A DNA stretch of 64,000 bases from Duganella sp. BuS-21 (GTDB lineage Bacteria; Pseudomonadota; Gammaproteobacteria; Burkholderiales; Burkholderiaceae_D), in contig CP097466.1 in assembly GCA_041874725.1 (NCBI GenBank), positions 1,550,001 through 1,614,000 on the forward strand. Direction: 5' to 3'. The translations under genes and the position numbers were made by a program. Shown here piece after piece: positions 35,221-43,648 of this stretch (position 1 is the stretch's first letter; the number at the start of each line of letters is the position of its first letter). The notes beneath the pieces are model-generated. The model was not told where the DNA came from. It made no database searches and was given only the letters and a program-made list of their open reading frames with translations.

Positions 35221-36501
35221 CTAGTTGCCGCTCGGGCGACGCAGTTTGACAACTTTAATCGCCTGGTCGTGGACCTGGACCACTTCGATGATGCACTGGT
35301 CGATCTTGAGGCTGATCGGTGCGTCTGGAATTTCTTGCAACAATTCCAGCAGCATGCCGTTCAGGGTCTTGGGGCCGTCGAGCGGGAAGTTCAGGCCGAG
35401 GCGCTTGTTGACGTCGCGCAGCGGCGTGGTGCCGTCGAGGATGCATTCGCCGTGGGCGTCCCAGCCGAAGCTCTCGGCCTTGGAGGCGCCGGGGGTGGAG
35501 GTGGTGAATTCGCCGATCATCTCCTCGATGATGTCGTCCAGCGTGACCAGGCCCTGCACTTCGCCGTATTCGTCGACGATGATGCCCAGGCGTTCCTTGT
35601 TCTCCTGGAAGTACTGGAGCTGGGTGAACAGGCGGGTTTCCTGTGGAATGAAGTAGGGCTCGGTCAGGAGCGCGCGGAAATGCTCGGTGGTGAGTTCCTC
35701 TTCCTGGTTCAGCAGCGCCACGGCCTTGCGCACGTGCAGGATGCCGACGATGCGGTTGATCTCGCCTTCGTAGACGGGCAGCTTGTTGTGGTAGCAGGTG
35801 GTGAGCTCGCGCTTGATTTCCTCGACCGGCGTTTCCAGGTTCAGCGCCTCGATCTGCGAGCGCGGCGTCATGATGTCCTCGACCGAGATGGTTTCCAGGT
35901 CGAGCAGGTTGAGCAGGATGCTCTTATGCTTCTGCGGAATGAAATTGCCGCCTTCGAGCACGATGGAGCGCAGCTCTTCCGGCGACACGCGCGGATCGTG
36001 GGCATGCGAGCCGGCCGTGATGCCGAACACCTTGAGCAGCAGCGACACGAACAGGTTGACGAACCAGATGATGGGCTTGGCCAGCGACATCAGCGGCTTG
36101 AGCACCATGCTGGTGGGCTTGGCGATTTTCTCGGGAAAGGTGGCACCGATCACCTTGGGTGAAATTTCGGCGAACACGATCAGCAGGAAAGCGACGCCGC
36201 CGGTGGACAGGGTGATCACGTTATCGTCGTGGCCGAAGGCCTGGATCGCGATCGAGGTGACCAGCGCGGTGGCGGCGGCGTTAAACAAAGTATTGGCGAT
36301 CAGCACCAGCGACAGCAACTTATCGGTGCGTTCGAGCAGCCACAGGGTAGTGATCGCGCGGCGATTGCCGCGTTTGGCTTCATGGCGCAGGCGATAGCGA
36401 TTGGCCGCCATCAAAGCGGTTTCCGCCATCGCAAAGAAGGCCGAGCAGAGGATCAGGATAAAGAGTGCAAGAAATTGCACCCAAAAGGGCACGGTATCCA
36501 A
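35221..36501 (-). CDS. HlyC/CorC-family CNNM-CBS membrane protein
   Basis: 426 residues. The N-terminal CNNM/DUF21 domain (about 1-185) has three or four membrane segments (FLALFILILCSAFFAMAETALMAANRYR is the hallmark). Two CBS motifs follow (about 205-330: VEDIMTPRSQIEAL; RLGIIVDEYGEVQGLVTLDDIIEEMIGEF), then a C-terminal CorC_HlyC domain. The family is linked to magnesium/cobalt efflux and envelope integrity. It resembles the YfjD group. It precedes pilB on the same strand with a 130-base gap. Confidence 0.92.
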   Translation of the reverse strand: MDTVPFWVQFLALFILILCSAFFAMAETALMAANRYRLRHEAKRGNRRAITTLWLLERTDKLLSLVLIANTLFNAAATALVTSIAIQAFGHDDNVITLSTGGVAFLLIVFAEISPKVIGATFPEKIAKPTSMVLKPLMSLAKPIIWFVNLFVSLLLKVFGITAGSHAHDPRVSPEELRSIVLEGGNFIPQKHKSILLNLLDLETISVEDIMTPRSQIEALNLETPVEEIKRELTTCYHNKLPVYEGEINRIVGILHVRKAVALLNQEEELTTEHFRALLTEPYFIPQETRLFTQLQYFQENKERLGIIVDEYGEVQGLVTLDDIIEEMIGEFTTSTPGASKAESFGWDAHGECILDGTTPLRDVNKRLGLNFPLDGPKTLNGMLLELLQEIPDAPISLKIDQCIIEVVQVHDQAIKVVKLRRPSGN

Positions 36502-36609
36502 GGGTCACCGTAAAGAAACTTGCATGGGGAGAAAGGTAGGGGCAACAGCTTTGAATTCTAAGGCAATGATGAGTTGCACGCAAGCTCAGCGGTGTTGCCC
36601 AACCTTAAG

Positions 36610-36760
36610 TCAGGGTCAGCTCTGTCATTTGGACACGCAGCGTGCTCCTTTGAGCTAAATCAATATGCCCACATCAATTCTATTTACTGTGCCAGCGTTT
36701 AATTGTATTGGAGCTTAAGCGAAAAGTTCCCGAATGTCCAAATGACAGAGCTGACCCTGA
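36610..36760. mobile_element. 151-bp element with 26-bp perfect terminal inverted repeats (MITE-like)
   Basis: Bases 36610-36635 and 36735-36760 are exact reverse complements over 26 bp; the left arm starts TCAGGGTCAGCTCTGTCATT. The interior, about 99 bp, is AT-richer than the surroundings and has no ORF. I see no clear target-site duplication and no transposase gene in the window. The arm resembles the ends of non-autonomous elements moved in trans. In the rest of the 382-base gap 36502-36883, between the corC-like and TPR genes, I see nothing else. Confidence 0.75.
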
Positions 36761-36883
36761 ATTTCTGCTAGAACAGTTCATCAAGTTGTTTAAAGAACCT
36801 GCGCTTAGCGGAATCGTCATGCCGAGCGCTGCAGAACTGCGCCGGGAATTGAATTGTTGATCGTCGTTTGCATAGGATGTGCT

Positions 36884-38377
36884 CTATTTGCATAGCAGCA
36901 GCGCGTGCGCGGCGATCGGGGCGCCGTTTTCCTGGCGCGCTTCCATGGCTTGCGTGGCGAGGATTTGGAAGCCGGCTTCGGCGGCCAGCCGTCGCAGGTA
37001 GTCCAGCGAATGGGCGTAGCGGTTGGTGGGACGCAGCACGTAGTCGGCACCGTCGCCCGCTTCGACCGAGAAGCAGAAGCGCCCGCCCGGACGCAGCGCG
37101 GCGTGCACTGCGCTGAATACCGGTGCGAGGTCGCCGATGTAGACGAAGACGTCGGCCGCCACCGCCAGGTCCCACGCCACCGGACGCTGGTTCAGGTAGG
37201 TGAGCAAATCGGTGCAGGCCAGGTCGTCGTATACGGCGCGCGCGGCCGCTTTGTCCAGCATCGGCTGCGACAGGTCGACGCCGTAGAGCCGTTGCGAGTA
37301 GGCGCGCAAGTAGGGACCGCACAAGCCGGTGCCACAGCCCAGGTCCACCGTGGCCAGCTCGCTCGACGGCGCCACGTGGCGGATCAGCGCGTCCAGCACG
37401 GCCGGCGTTTTGTAGCCCAGCACTTCGGTCAGATGCTGGTCGAAGTGGTTGGCGTATTGGTCGAACAGCGAGCGCACGTAGTCGTCCGGCAGCGCGGCCG
37501 GCGTTTCGCCTTCGCCCACCGAGGCCAGTGCGAAGGCGATGGTTTCGGGATTGTCGCCATGCGCCAGCGCGGCGCGGTAGGCGGCGCTGGCCTCCTCGCG
37601 CCGGTCCAGCGAACGCAGGGCGTTGCCGCGATGGTAGTAGGCCAGCGCGTAATCGGGCCGGTGCTTCAGCGCCTGGTCGTAGCTGTCCACGGCCGCGCCA
37701 AACTCGCCCAGCCGATGCAGCGACATGCCTTGCGCGACATAGGCCTCGGCCCAGTCGGGACGCAAATGGATGGCGCGGTCGAAGCTCTCCACCGCTTCCG
37801 GCAGATAGCGCAGGCAGTGCAGGGCGTTGCCGCGCGCCAGCCAGGCGTCGGGGTTGCGGTCTTTGATGTGCAGCGCATCCTCGGCCGCACCCAGCGCGTC
37901 CAGATAGCGGCCCATGTCCTGCAGGACGATGGCGCGGTTGCAGTGCGCTTCGGCATATTGCGGCTGGATTTGCAGCGCCCGCTGGTAGCTCTCCAGCGCC
38001 TCCTCCAGCCGCTTCAGACGGCGCAGGGCGTTGCCGCGATTGCTCCAGGCCAGCGCATAGGAAGGATTGAGCGCTAGCGCGCGCTCGTGGCTGGCCAGCG
38101 CATCGTCGGCGCGGCCGGCGTCGAGCAGGGCCACGCCCAGATTGCAGTGGGGAGGCGCCTGCGTGCTGTCGACCGCCAGCGCCCGCGAGATCAGGTCGAT
38201 CGCGCCGGCCGCGTCACCCTGCTGACGCGCGATCACGCCCAGCAGGTGCAGTGCGTCGACACGATGCGGGTCGAGTTCCAGAACCTGCCGGTACAGCGCC
38301 TGCGCCGGTTCCAACCGTCCTTGCTGATGCAGTTCGACGGCTTGTTGAAGTAAGGATGCGGCCAGGGATTCAGTCAT
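36884..38377 (-). CDS. TPR-repeat protein fused to a methyltransferase
   Basis: 497 residues. About eight tetratricopeptide repeats fill residues 1-275 (for example DALHLLGVIARQQGDAAGAIDLISRAL and ALAWSNRGNALRRLKRLEEALESYQRAL). A SAM methyltransferase follows, with motif I VDLGCGTGLCGPY (about 343) and LYGVDLSQPMLDKA after it. Similar fusions occur in proteobacteria; the substrate is unknown, and the TPR array probably brings a protein partner. It is monocistronic, next to uraH, from which 20 bases separate it. Confidence 0.87.
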   Translation of the reverse strand: MTESLAASLLQQAVELHQQGRLEPAQALYRQVLELDPHRVDALHLLGVIARQQGDAAGAIDLISRALAVDSTQAPPHCNLGVALLDAGRADDALASHERALALNPSYALAWSNRGNALRRLKRLEEALESYQRALQIQPQYAEAHCNRAIVLQDMGRYLDALGAAEDALHIKDRNPDAWLARGNALHCLRYLPEAVESFDRAIHLRPDWAEAYVAQGMSLHRLGEFGAAVDSYDQALKHRPDYALAYYHRGNALRSLDRREEASAAYRAALAHGDNPETIAFALASVGEGETPAALPDDYVRSLFDQYANHFDQHLTEVLGYKTPAVLDALIRHVAPSSELATVDLGCGTGLCGPYLRAYSQRLYGVDLSQPMLDKAAARAVYDDLACTDLLTYLNQRPVAWDLAVAADVFVYIGDLAPVFSAVHAALRPGGRFCFSVEAGDGADYVLRPTNRYAHSLDYLRRLAAEAGFQILATQAMEARQENGAPIAAHALLLCK

Positions 38378-38397
38378 AGTGCCCGCATCTTATCAGA

Positions 38398-38751
38398 TCA
38401 ACTACCTCGATAAGTGGAGTAAGCCCAGGGCGATACCACCAGCGGCACGTGGTAATTCTGGTCCGCATGGGCGACGCCGAACGCCAGCGTGACCTCATCG
38501 ATAAAACGCGGTTCCGGCAGTTCCACACCTTGGGCGGCGAAATATTCGCCGGCGCTGAACACCAGTTCATATTTGCCCTGTTTCAGTGCGTCGCCCTCCA
38601 GCAGCGGCGTGGAACAGCGGCCGTCGGCGTTGGTGACGTCGGTCTTCAGCAGTTGCCGGCCCTGCGCGTACACCGCATAGAGCGCCACTTTGACGCCGGC
38701 GCCCGGCTTGCCCTGCGTGATGTCCAGAACGTGCGTACTGAGTTTGCCCAT
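38398..38751 (-). CDS. uraH: 5-hydroxyisourate hydrolase (transthyretin-like)
   Basis: 117 residues from MGKLSTHVLDITQGKPGAG; the upstream frame to 38820 is not part of the gene. It hydrolyses 5-hydroxyisourate, the product of urate oxidase, to OHCU. The diagnostic N-terminal His in LSTHVLD and the C-terminal YRGS are present. It is divergent from puuE, with 109 bases and an inverted repeat between. OHCU decarboxylase (uraD) is not in the window. Confidence 0.95.
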   Translation of the reverse strand: MGKLSTHVLDITQGKPGAGVKVALYAVYAQGRQLLKTDVTNADGRCSTPLLEGDALKQGKYELVFSAGEYFAAQGVELPEPRFIDEVTLAFGVAHADQNYHVPLVVSPWAYSTYRGS

Positions 38752-38792
38752 GATTGGTCCTATATTTGCTTGTAACAGGTATCTATGGTCTA

Positions 38793-38828
38793 AATCATAT
38801 ACTGCCAAGCACGCAGGCATATATGATT
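38793..38828. promoter_or_regulatory. Inverted repeat in the uraH/puuE divergent promoter
   Basis: AATCATATA (38793-38801) and TATATGATT (38820-38828), perfect 9-bp arms with an 18-base spacer. It sits midway between two purine-catabolism genes read in opposite directions. It could bind a dimeric purine-responsive regulator; none is encoded nearby. Confidence 0.45.
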
Positions 38829-38860
38829 AGAGATATATTCCCCATAGACTTGCCAGCGCC

Positions 38861-39814
38861 ATGACCACTTACGACAACTACCCGCGCGACATGATCGGCT
38901 ACGGCCCGAAGCCGCCGCACGCCCAGTGGCCCAACCAGGCCCGCATCGCCCTGCAATTCGTGCTGAATTACGAAGAGGGCGGCGAAAACAACGTGCTGCA
39001 CGGCGATGCTGGTTCCGAGACCTTCCTGTCCGAGATCATCGGCGCGGCCTCGTTCAGCAACCGCCACATGAGCATGGAGTCGCTGTACGAATACGGTTCG
39101 CGCGCCGGTTTGTGGCGTTTGCTGCGCATGTTCGAGGAGCGCAAGCTGCCGCTGACCATCTTTGGCGTGTCGATGGCGCTGAATCGGCATCCTGAGGCGG
39201 TGGCCGCATTTAAAGAACTGGGCCACGAAATCGCCTGCCACGGCCTGCGCTGGATCACCTATCAAAACATGGACGAGGCCACCGAGCGCGCCCACATGAA
39301 GGAAGCGGTGGACATCATCCGCGAGCTGACCGGCAGCGCGCCGCAAGGCTGGTACACCGGCCGCGATTCGCCGCAGACCCGCAAGCTGGTGATGGAACAT
39401 GGCGGCTTCCGCTACGACTCCGACCATTACGGCGACGATCTGCCGTTTTGGCAGAAGGTCGATTACACGGACAAGGATGGCCGCGCCACCAGCGCGCCAC
39501 AACTGATCCTGCCGTACACGCTGGACACCAACGACATGCGTTTCGCCGCCGCCCAGGGCTTCAACTCCGGCACGCAGTTCTTCGATTACCTGAAGGATGC
39601 CTTCGACACGCTGTACGCCGAAGGCGATCCGAACGGCTTGAACCAGCCGAAGATGCTGAACATCGGCCTGCACTGCCGCATCGTTGGGCGTCCGGCGCGC
39701 GCGGCATCGCTGGCGCGCTTCCTCGACTACGTGCAGCAGCATGACAACGTGTGGATCACGCGCCGGATCGATATCGCCGAACACTGGCGCAAAACGCACC
39801 CTTTTGTAGATTGA
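38861..39814 (+). CDS. puuE: Allantoinase PuuE (polysaccharide-deacetylase family)
   Basis: 317 residues. It opens the allantoin ring to allantoate. The family is the metal-independent PuuE type, related to NodB deacetylases: RDMIGYGPKPPHAQWPNQARIAL and VLNYEEGGENNVLHGD are characteristic, followed by HEIACHGLRW. The fold is close to chitin deacetylases, but purine context and the N-terminal motif decide the call. It starts the plus-strand run puuE-xdhABC-guaD-deaminase; xdhA begins 7 bases after it. Confidence 0.94.
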   Translation: MTTYDNYPRDMIGYGPKPPHAQWPNQARIALQFVLNYEEGGENNVLHGDAGSETFLSEIIGAASFSNRHMSMESLYEYGSRAGLWRLLRMFEERKLPLTIFGVSMALNRHPEAVAAFKELGHEIACHGLRWITYQNMDEATERAHMKEAVDIIRELTGSAPQGWYTGRDSPQTRKLVMEHGGFRYDSDHYGDDLPFWQKVDYTDKDGRATSAPQLILPYTLDTNDMRFAAAQGFNSGTQFFDYLKDAFDTLYAEGDPNGLNQPKMLNIGLHCRIVGRPARAASLARFLDYVQQHDNVWITRRIDIAEHWRKTHPFVD

Positions 39815-39821
39815 GATTGTG

Positions 39822-41303
39822 ATGTCCGAACCGATTCGTTTTTACTTCCGTGGCGCGGTACAAGAGATTCACGACGCCGCACCTACCCGCACCGTGCTGC
39901 AGCACCTGCGCGAGGATCTGCATTGCACCGGCACCAAGGAAGGTTGCGCCGAAGGCGATTGCGGCGCCTGCACGGTGGTGGTGGGCAGCCTGAATGCCAG
40001 CGGCCAGTTGGAGATGAAGGCGGTGAATTCCTGTATCCAGTTCGCGCCTACGTTGGACGGCAAGGCGTTGTTCACGGTTGAAGACATGCAGCAGCCCGAC
40101 GGCGCGCTGCATCCGGTGCAGCAGGCGATGGTGGAGTGCCACGGCTCGCAATGCGGTTTCTGTACGCCCGGTTTCGTCATGTCCTTGTGGGGCATGTACC
40201 TGCGCCGTGACGACAACCCGGATGGCAAGCCGGCGCAGCGTAAGGAGATCGACGACTGCCTGTCCGGTAACCTGTGCCGCTGCACCGGCTACCGTCCGAT
40301 CATCGACGCGGCCCATCGCATGACTGAACTGCCGAAAGTGGAGTTCGACCGCGAGGAACTCACGCGCCAGCTGCAAGCCTTGCAGCGCGACGCCGGCGCC
40401 ACGTACATCGCGCGCGGCCGCTCCTTCCACGCACCGCGCACGCTGGACGAACTGGTGGCGCTGCGCGCGGCGCATCCACAGGCGACACTGCTGGCCGGCT
40501 CCACCGACATTGGCCTGTGGGTCACCAAGCAGATGCGCGAGCTGGGCGACATCATCTACCTCGGCCACGTCACTGCACTGCAGTCCGTGCAGCAGAAGGA
40601 TGGCATGCTGGAAATCGGCGCCGGCGTTTCGTTGAACAATGCGTATGCGGCGTTGTGGGAGCTGTATCCGGCGCAGTTGGGCGAGATGTGGCAGCGCTTT
40701 GCCTCGCTGCCGATCCGTAACGCCGGCACCTTGGGCGGCAATGTCGCCAACGGTTCGCCGATCGGCGATTCGATGCCGTGGATGATCGCGCTGGGCAGCG
40801 AAGTGGTGCTGCAAGGCCCGTCCGGCCAGCGCGTGCTGGCGCTGGAAGCCTTCTATCTCGATTATCAGAAAAAGGACATGCAGGCCGATGAATTCGTGGC
40901 CGCCGTGCGCGTGCCGCTGCCGCGTGCGAACGTGCAGTTCCGTACCTATAAACTGGCCAAGCGCTTCGACCAGGATATCTCGGCCGTGTGCGCGGCGTTT
41001 GCCTTCACGCTTGATGGCGACAAAGTGGTCGATGCGCGCATCGCGTTTGGCGGCATGGCGGCCACGCCGCGCCGCGCACCGCGCGCCGAAGCCGCGTTGA
41101 CCGGCTTGGGCTGGAACGAAACCAATCTGCGCGTGGCGATGGACTTGCTGCAGCAGGATTTTGCGCCGCTGTCGGATATGCGCGCGTCGAGTAATTACCG
41201 CATGCAGACGGCGCAGAACCTGTTGCGCCGCTTCTGGCTGGAGACGCGCGCCGATGCGCCGCTTGCGGCCGATGCCGTCAACGCTTTCGCTTGCCGCGCT
41301 TGA
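39822..41303 (+). CDS. xdhA: Xanthine dehydrogenase small subunit (2Fe-2S, FAD)
   Basis: 493 residues from the ATG at 39822; a GTG at 39819 directly before it adds one residue. The N-terminal ferredoxin-like cluster motif is GCAEGDCGACTVVV. The second cluster motifs are CGFCTPGF and GNLCRCTGYRP. The FAD domain (about 190-380) has NAGTLGGNVANGSPIGDSMP, and a CO-dehydrogenase-flavoprotein C-domain follows. It passes electrons from the Mo site of XdhB to NAD. The order xdhA-xdhB-xdhC is standard. Confidence 0.96.
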   Translation: MSEPIRFYFRGAVQEIHDAAPTRTVLQHLREDLHCTGTKEGCAEGDCGACTVVVGSLNASGQLEMKAVNSCIQFAPTLDGKALFTVEDMQQPDGALHPVQQAMVECHGSQCGFCTPGFVMSLWGMYLRRDDNPDGKPAQRKEIDDCLSGNLCRCTGYRPIIDAAHRMTELPKVEFDREELTRQLQALQRDAGATYIARGRSFHAPRTLDELVALRAAHPQATLLAGSTDIGLWVTKQMRELGDIIYLGHVTALQSVQQKDGMLEIGAGVSLNNAYAALWELYPAQLGEMWQRFASLPIRNAGTLGGNVANGSPIGDSMPWMIALGSEVVLQGPSGQRVLALEAFYLDYQKKDMQADEFVAAVRVPLPRANVQFRTYKLAKRFDQDISAVCAAFAFTLDGDKVVDARIAFGGMAATPRRAPRAEAALTGLGWNETNLRVAMDLLQQDFAPLSDMRASSNYRMQTAQNLLRRFWLETRADAPLAADAVNAFACRA

Positions 41304-41314
41304 AAGGAGCCATC

Positions 41315-43648
41315 ATGAATCAACCCGTTGCTCCCACCGCGATTGCGGAATCGGCATGGAAGGCTGTTGGCGTCGCGCGTCCGCACGAATCGGCCGAGCT
41401 GCATGTGCTGGGCCAGGCCACTTACACCGACGATATCCCCGAGCTGCAAGGTACGCTGCATGCGGCGCTGGGCCTGTCGTCGAAAGCGCACGCGCGCATC
41501 ACCGCGATGGATCTGGAGGAAGTGCGCAGCGCGCCGGGCGTGGTGGCGGTGTACACCGCCGCCGACATCGTCGGCACCAATGACTGTGGCCCGATCATCC
41601 ATGACGATCCTATCCTGTGCGAGGGCGAGGTGATGTACGTCGGCCAGCCGGTCTTCATCGTGGTGGCGGATACGCACGACAATGCGCGCCGCGCCGCGCG
41701 CAAGGCGGCGGTGACATATGACGAGCTGCCTGCCATCTTCACGCCGCAGCAAGCCAAGGCCGCCAATTCCTACGTGCTGCCGCCGATGCAGCTTAGGCGC
41801 GGCAATTACCAGACTGCCTTCGATATGGCGCCGCGCGTGGTGAAGGGCCAGCTGTTCGTCGGCGGCCAGGAACAGTTCTACCTTGAAGGCCAGATCGCCT
41901 ATGCGATTCCGAAGGAAGACAACGGCATGCTGGTGCAGTGCTCCACGCAGCATCCGAGCGAGATGCAGCACGTGGTGGCGCATGCCATCGGCGTGCATTC
42001 GCACAAGGTGCAGGTGGAGTGCCGCCGCATGGGCGGTGGCTTCGGCGGCAAGGAGTCGCAGTCGGCCCTGTGGGCGGCGTCGGCGGGTATTGCCGCGGCC
42101 AAGTTGCATCGTCCGGTCAAGCTGCGCGCGGATCGCGATGACGATATGCTGGTCACCGGCAAGCGTCACTGCTTCTTCTATGAGTACGAAGTCGGTTACG
42201 ACGACAACGGCAAAATCCTCGCGGCCAAGGTGGACATGACTTTGCGCGCCGGCTATTCGGCGGATTTGTCCGGTCCCGTGGCGACGCGCGCGGTCTGCCA
42301 CTTCGATAATACCTACTACCTTTCCGACGTGGATATCCGCGCCGGATGCGGCAAGACCAATACGCAGTCGAATACGGCCTTCCGTGGCTTTGGCGGCCCG
42401 CAAGGGGCGATTGCGATCGAGTATGTGATCGATGAAATCGCGCGCAATCTGGGACGTGATGCGCTGGATATTCGTCGCCTTAACTTCTATGGCACTACGG
42501 AGCGCAATGTCACGCCTTACGGGCAAGAGGTGGTCGACAATGTGATCGAGGCGCTGACGGCGGAGCTGGAGCAGACCAGCGAGTACCGTGCGCGTCGCGC
42601 TGCGGTCGCTGCGTATAACGCATCGAGCCCGGTACTGAAGAAAGGCCTGGCATTGACGCCGCTGAAGTTCGGCATCGCTTTCAACGTGACGCATCTGAAC
42701 CAGGCGGGCGCGCTGGTGCATGTGTATGTGGACGGTTCGGTGTTGGTCAATCACGGCGGCACGGAGATGGGGCAGGGCATCAACACCAAGGTCATGCAAG
42801 TGGTGGCGCATGAATTGGGTGTGGATATGTTCCACGTGCGCGCGACGGCGACCGATACCAGCAAGGTGTCGAATACCTCGGCGACGGCGGCGTCCACCGG
42901 CGCGGATTTGAACGGCAAGGCGGCGCAGGATGCGGCGCGGCAGATACGCGAGCGTCTGGCCGCTTATGCGGTCAAGCTGTATGGCGATGAGGATGGCCAG
43001 CCGGTGCGCTTCTTCGACAACCATGTTCACGTCAATGGCCACACGGTGGCGTTTCCGGAGCTGGTGCAGAAGGCTTATCTGGCGCGGGTGCAGCTGTGGT
43101 CCGATGGCTTCTACGCCACGCCGGGGCTGCACTGGGACCCGAAGACCATGAACGGGAATCCTTTCTCTTATTACGCTTATGGTGCTGCGGTGTCCGAGGT
43201 GGTGGTCGATACGCTGACCGGCGAGTGGAAGCTGCTGCGCGCTGACGCCTTATACGACGCGGGGCGTTCGCTGAATCCGGCCATCGATATCGGTCAGGTG
43301 GAGGGTGCATTCATCCAGGGCATGGGCTGGCTGACCACGGAGCAGTTGTGGTGGAACGCGGCGGGCAAGTTGATGACGCATGCGCCGTCCACCTACAAGA
43401 TTCCGGGAATCTCGGATTGTCCGGACGACTTCCGTGTGAAGCTGTTCGACAATGGCAATGTGGCCGACAGTATTCATCGTTCCAAGGCGGTGGGTGAGCC
43501 GCCGTTGCTGTTGCCGTTCTCGGTGTTCTTTGCTATTCGGGATGCGATTTCGGCGGTGGGCGGGCATCGCGTGAATCCGCCGTTGAATGCGCCGGCAACC
43601 AGCGAAGAGATCCTGCGGGCGGTGTCCGCAGTAGAAATGGCGGCGTGA
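41315..43648 (+). CDS. xdhB: Xanthine dehydrogenase molybdopterin subunit
   Basis: 777 residues from the ATG after AAAGGAG, which overlaps the xdhA stop; the frame from 41291 is ignored. It oxidises hypoxanthine and xanthine to urate at the Mo centre. Motifs: GGGFGGKESQ (about 235), TAFRGFGGPQGA (about 355), and the catalytic Glu in KAVGEPPLLLPFSVF (about 720). It is full length and overlaps xdhC by one base (TGATG). Confidence 0.97.
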   Translation: MNQPVAPTAIAESAWKAVGVARPHESAELHVLGQATYTDDIPELQGTLHAALGLSSKAHARITAMDLEEVRSAPGVVAVYTAADIVGTNDCGPIIHDDPILCEGEVMYVGQPVFIVVADTHDNARRAARKAAVTYDELPAIFTPQQAKAANSYVLPPMQLRRGNYQTAFDMAPRVVKGQLFVGGQEQFYLEGQIAYAIPKEDNGMLVQCSTQHPSEMQHVVAHAIGVHSHKVQVECRRMGGGFGGKESQSALWAASAGIAAAKLHRPVKLRADRDDDMLVTGKRHCFFYEYEVGYDDNGKILAAKVDMTLRAGYSADLSGPVATRAVCHFDNTYYLSDVDIRAGCGKTNTQSNTAFRGFGGPQGAIAIEYVIDEIARNLGRDALDIRRLNFYGTTERNVTPYGQEVVDNVIEALTAELEQTSEYRARRAAVAAYNASSPVLKKGLALTPLKFGIAFNVTHLNQAGALVHVYVDGSVLVNHGGTEMGQGINTKVMQVVAHELGVDMFHVRATATDTSKVSNTSATAASTGADLNGKAAQDAARQIRERLAAYAVKLYGDEDGQPVRFFDNHVHVNGHTVAFPELVQKAYLARVQLWSDGFYATPGLHWDPKTMNGNPFSYYAYGAAVSEVVVDTLTGEWKLLRADALYDAGRSLNPAIDIGQVEGAFIQGMGWLTTEQLWWNAAGKLMTHAPSTYKIPGISDCPDDFRVKLFDNGNVADSIHRSKAVGEPPLLLPFSVFFAIRDAISAVGGHRVNPPLNAPATSEEILRAVSAVEMAA

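Noticed and set aside
38861..39814. Chitin/peptidoglycan deacetylase for the gene at 38861
   Set aside because: It shares the NodB fold, but the RDMIGYGPKPPHAQWP N-terminus and the position between uraH and xdhA are typical of PuuE allantoinase.
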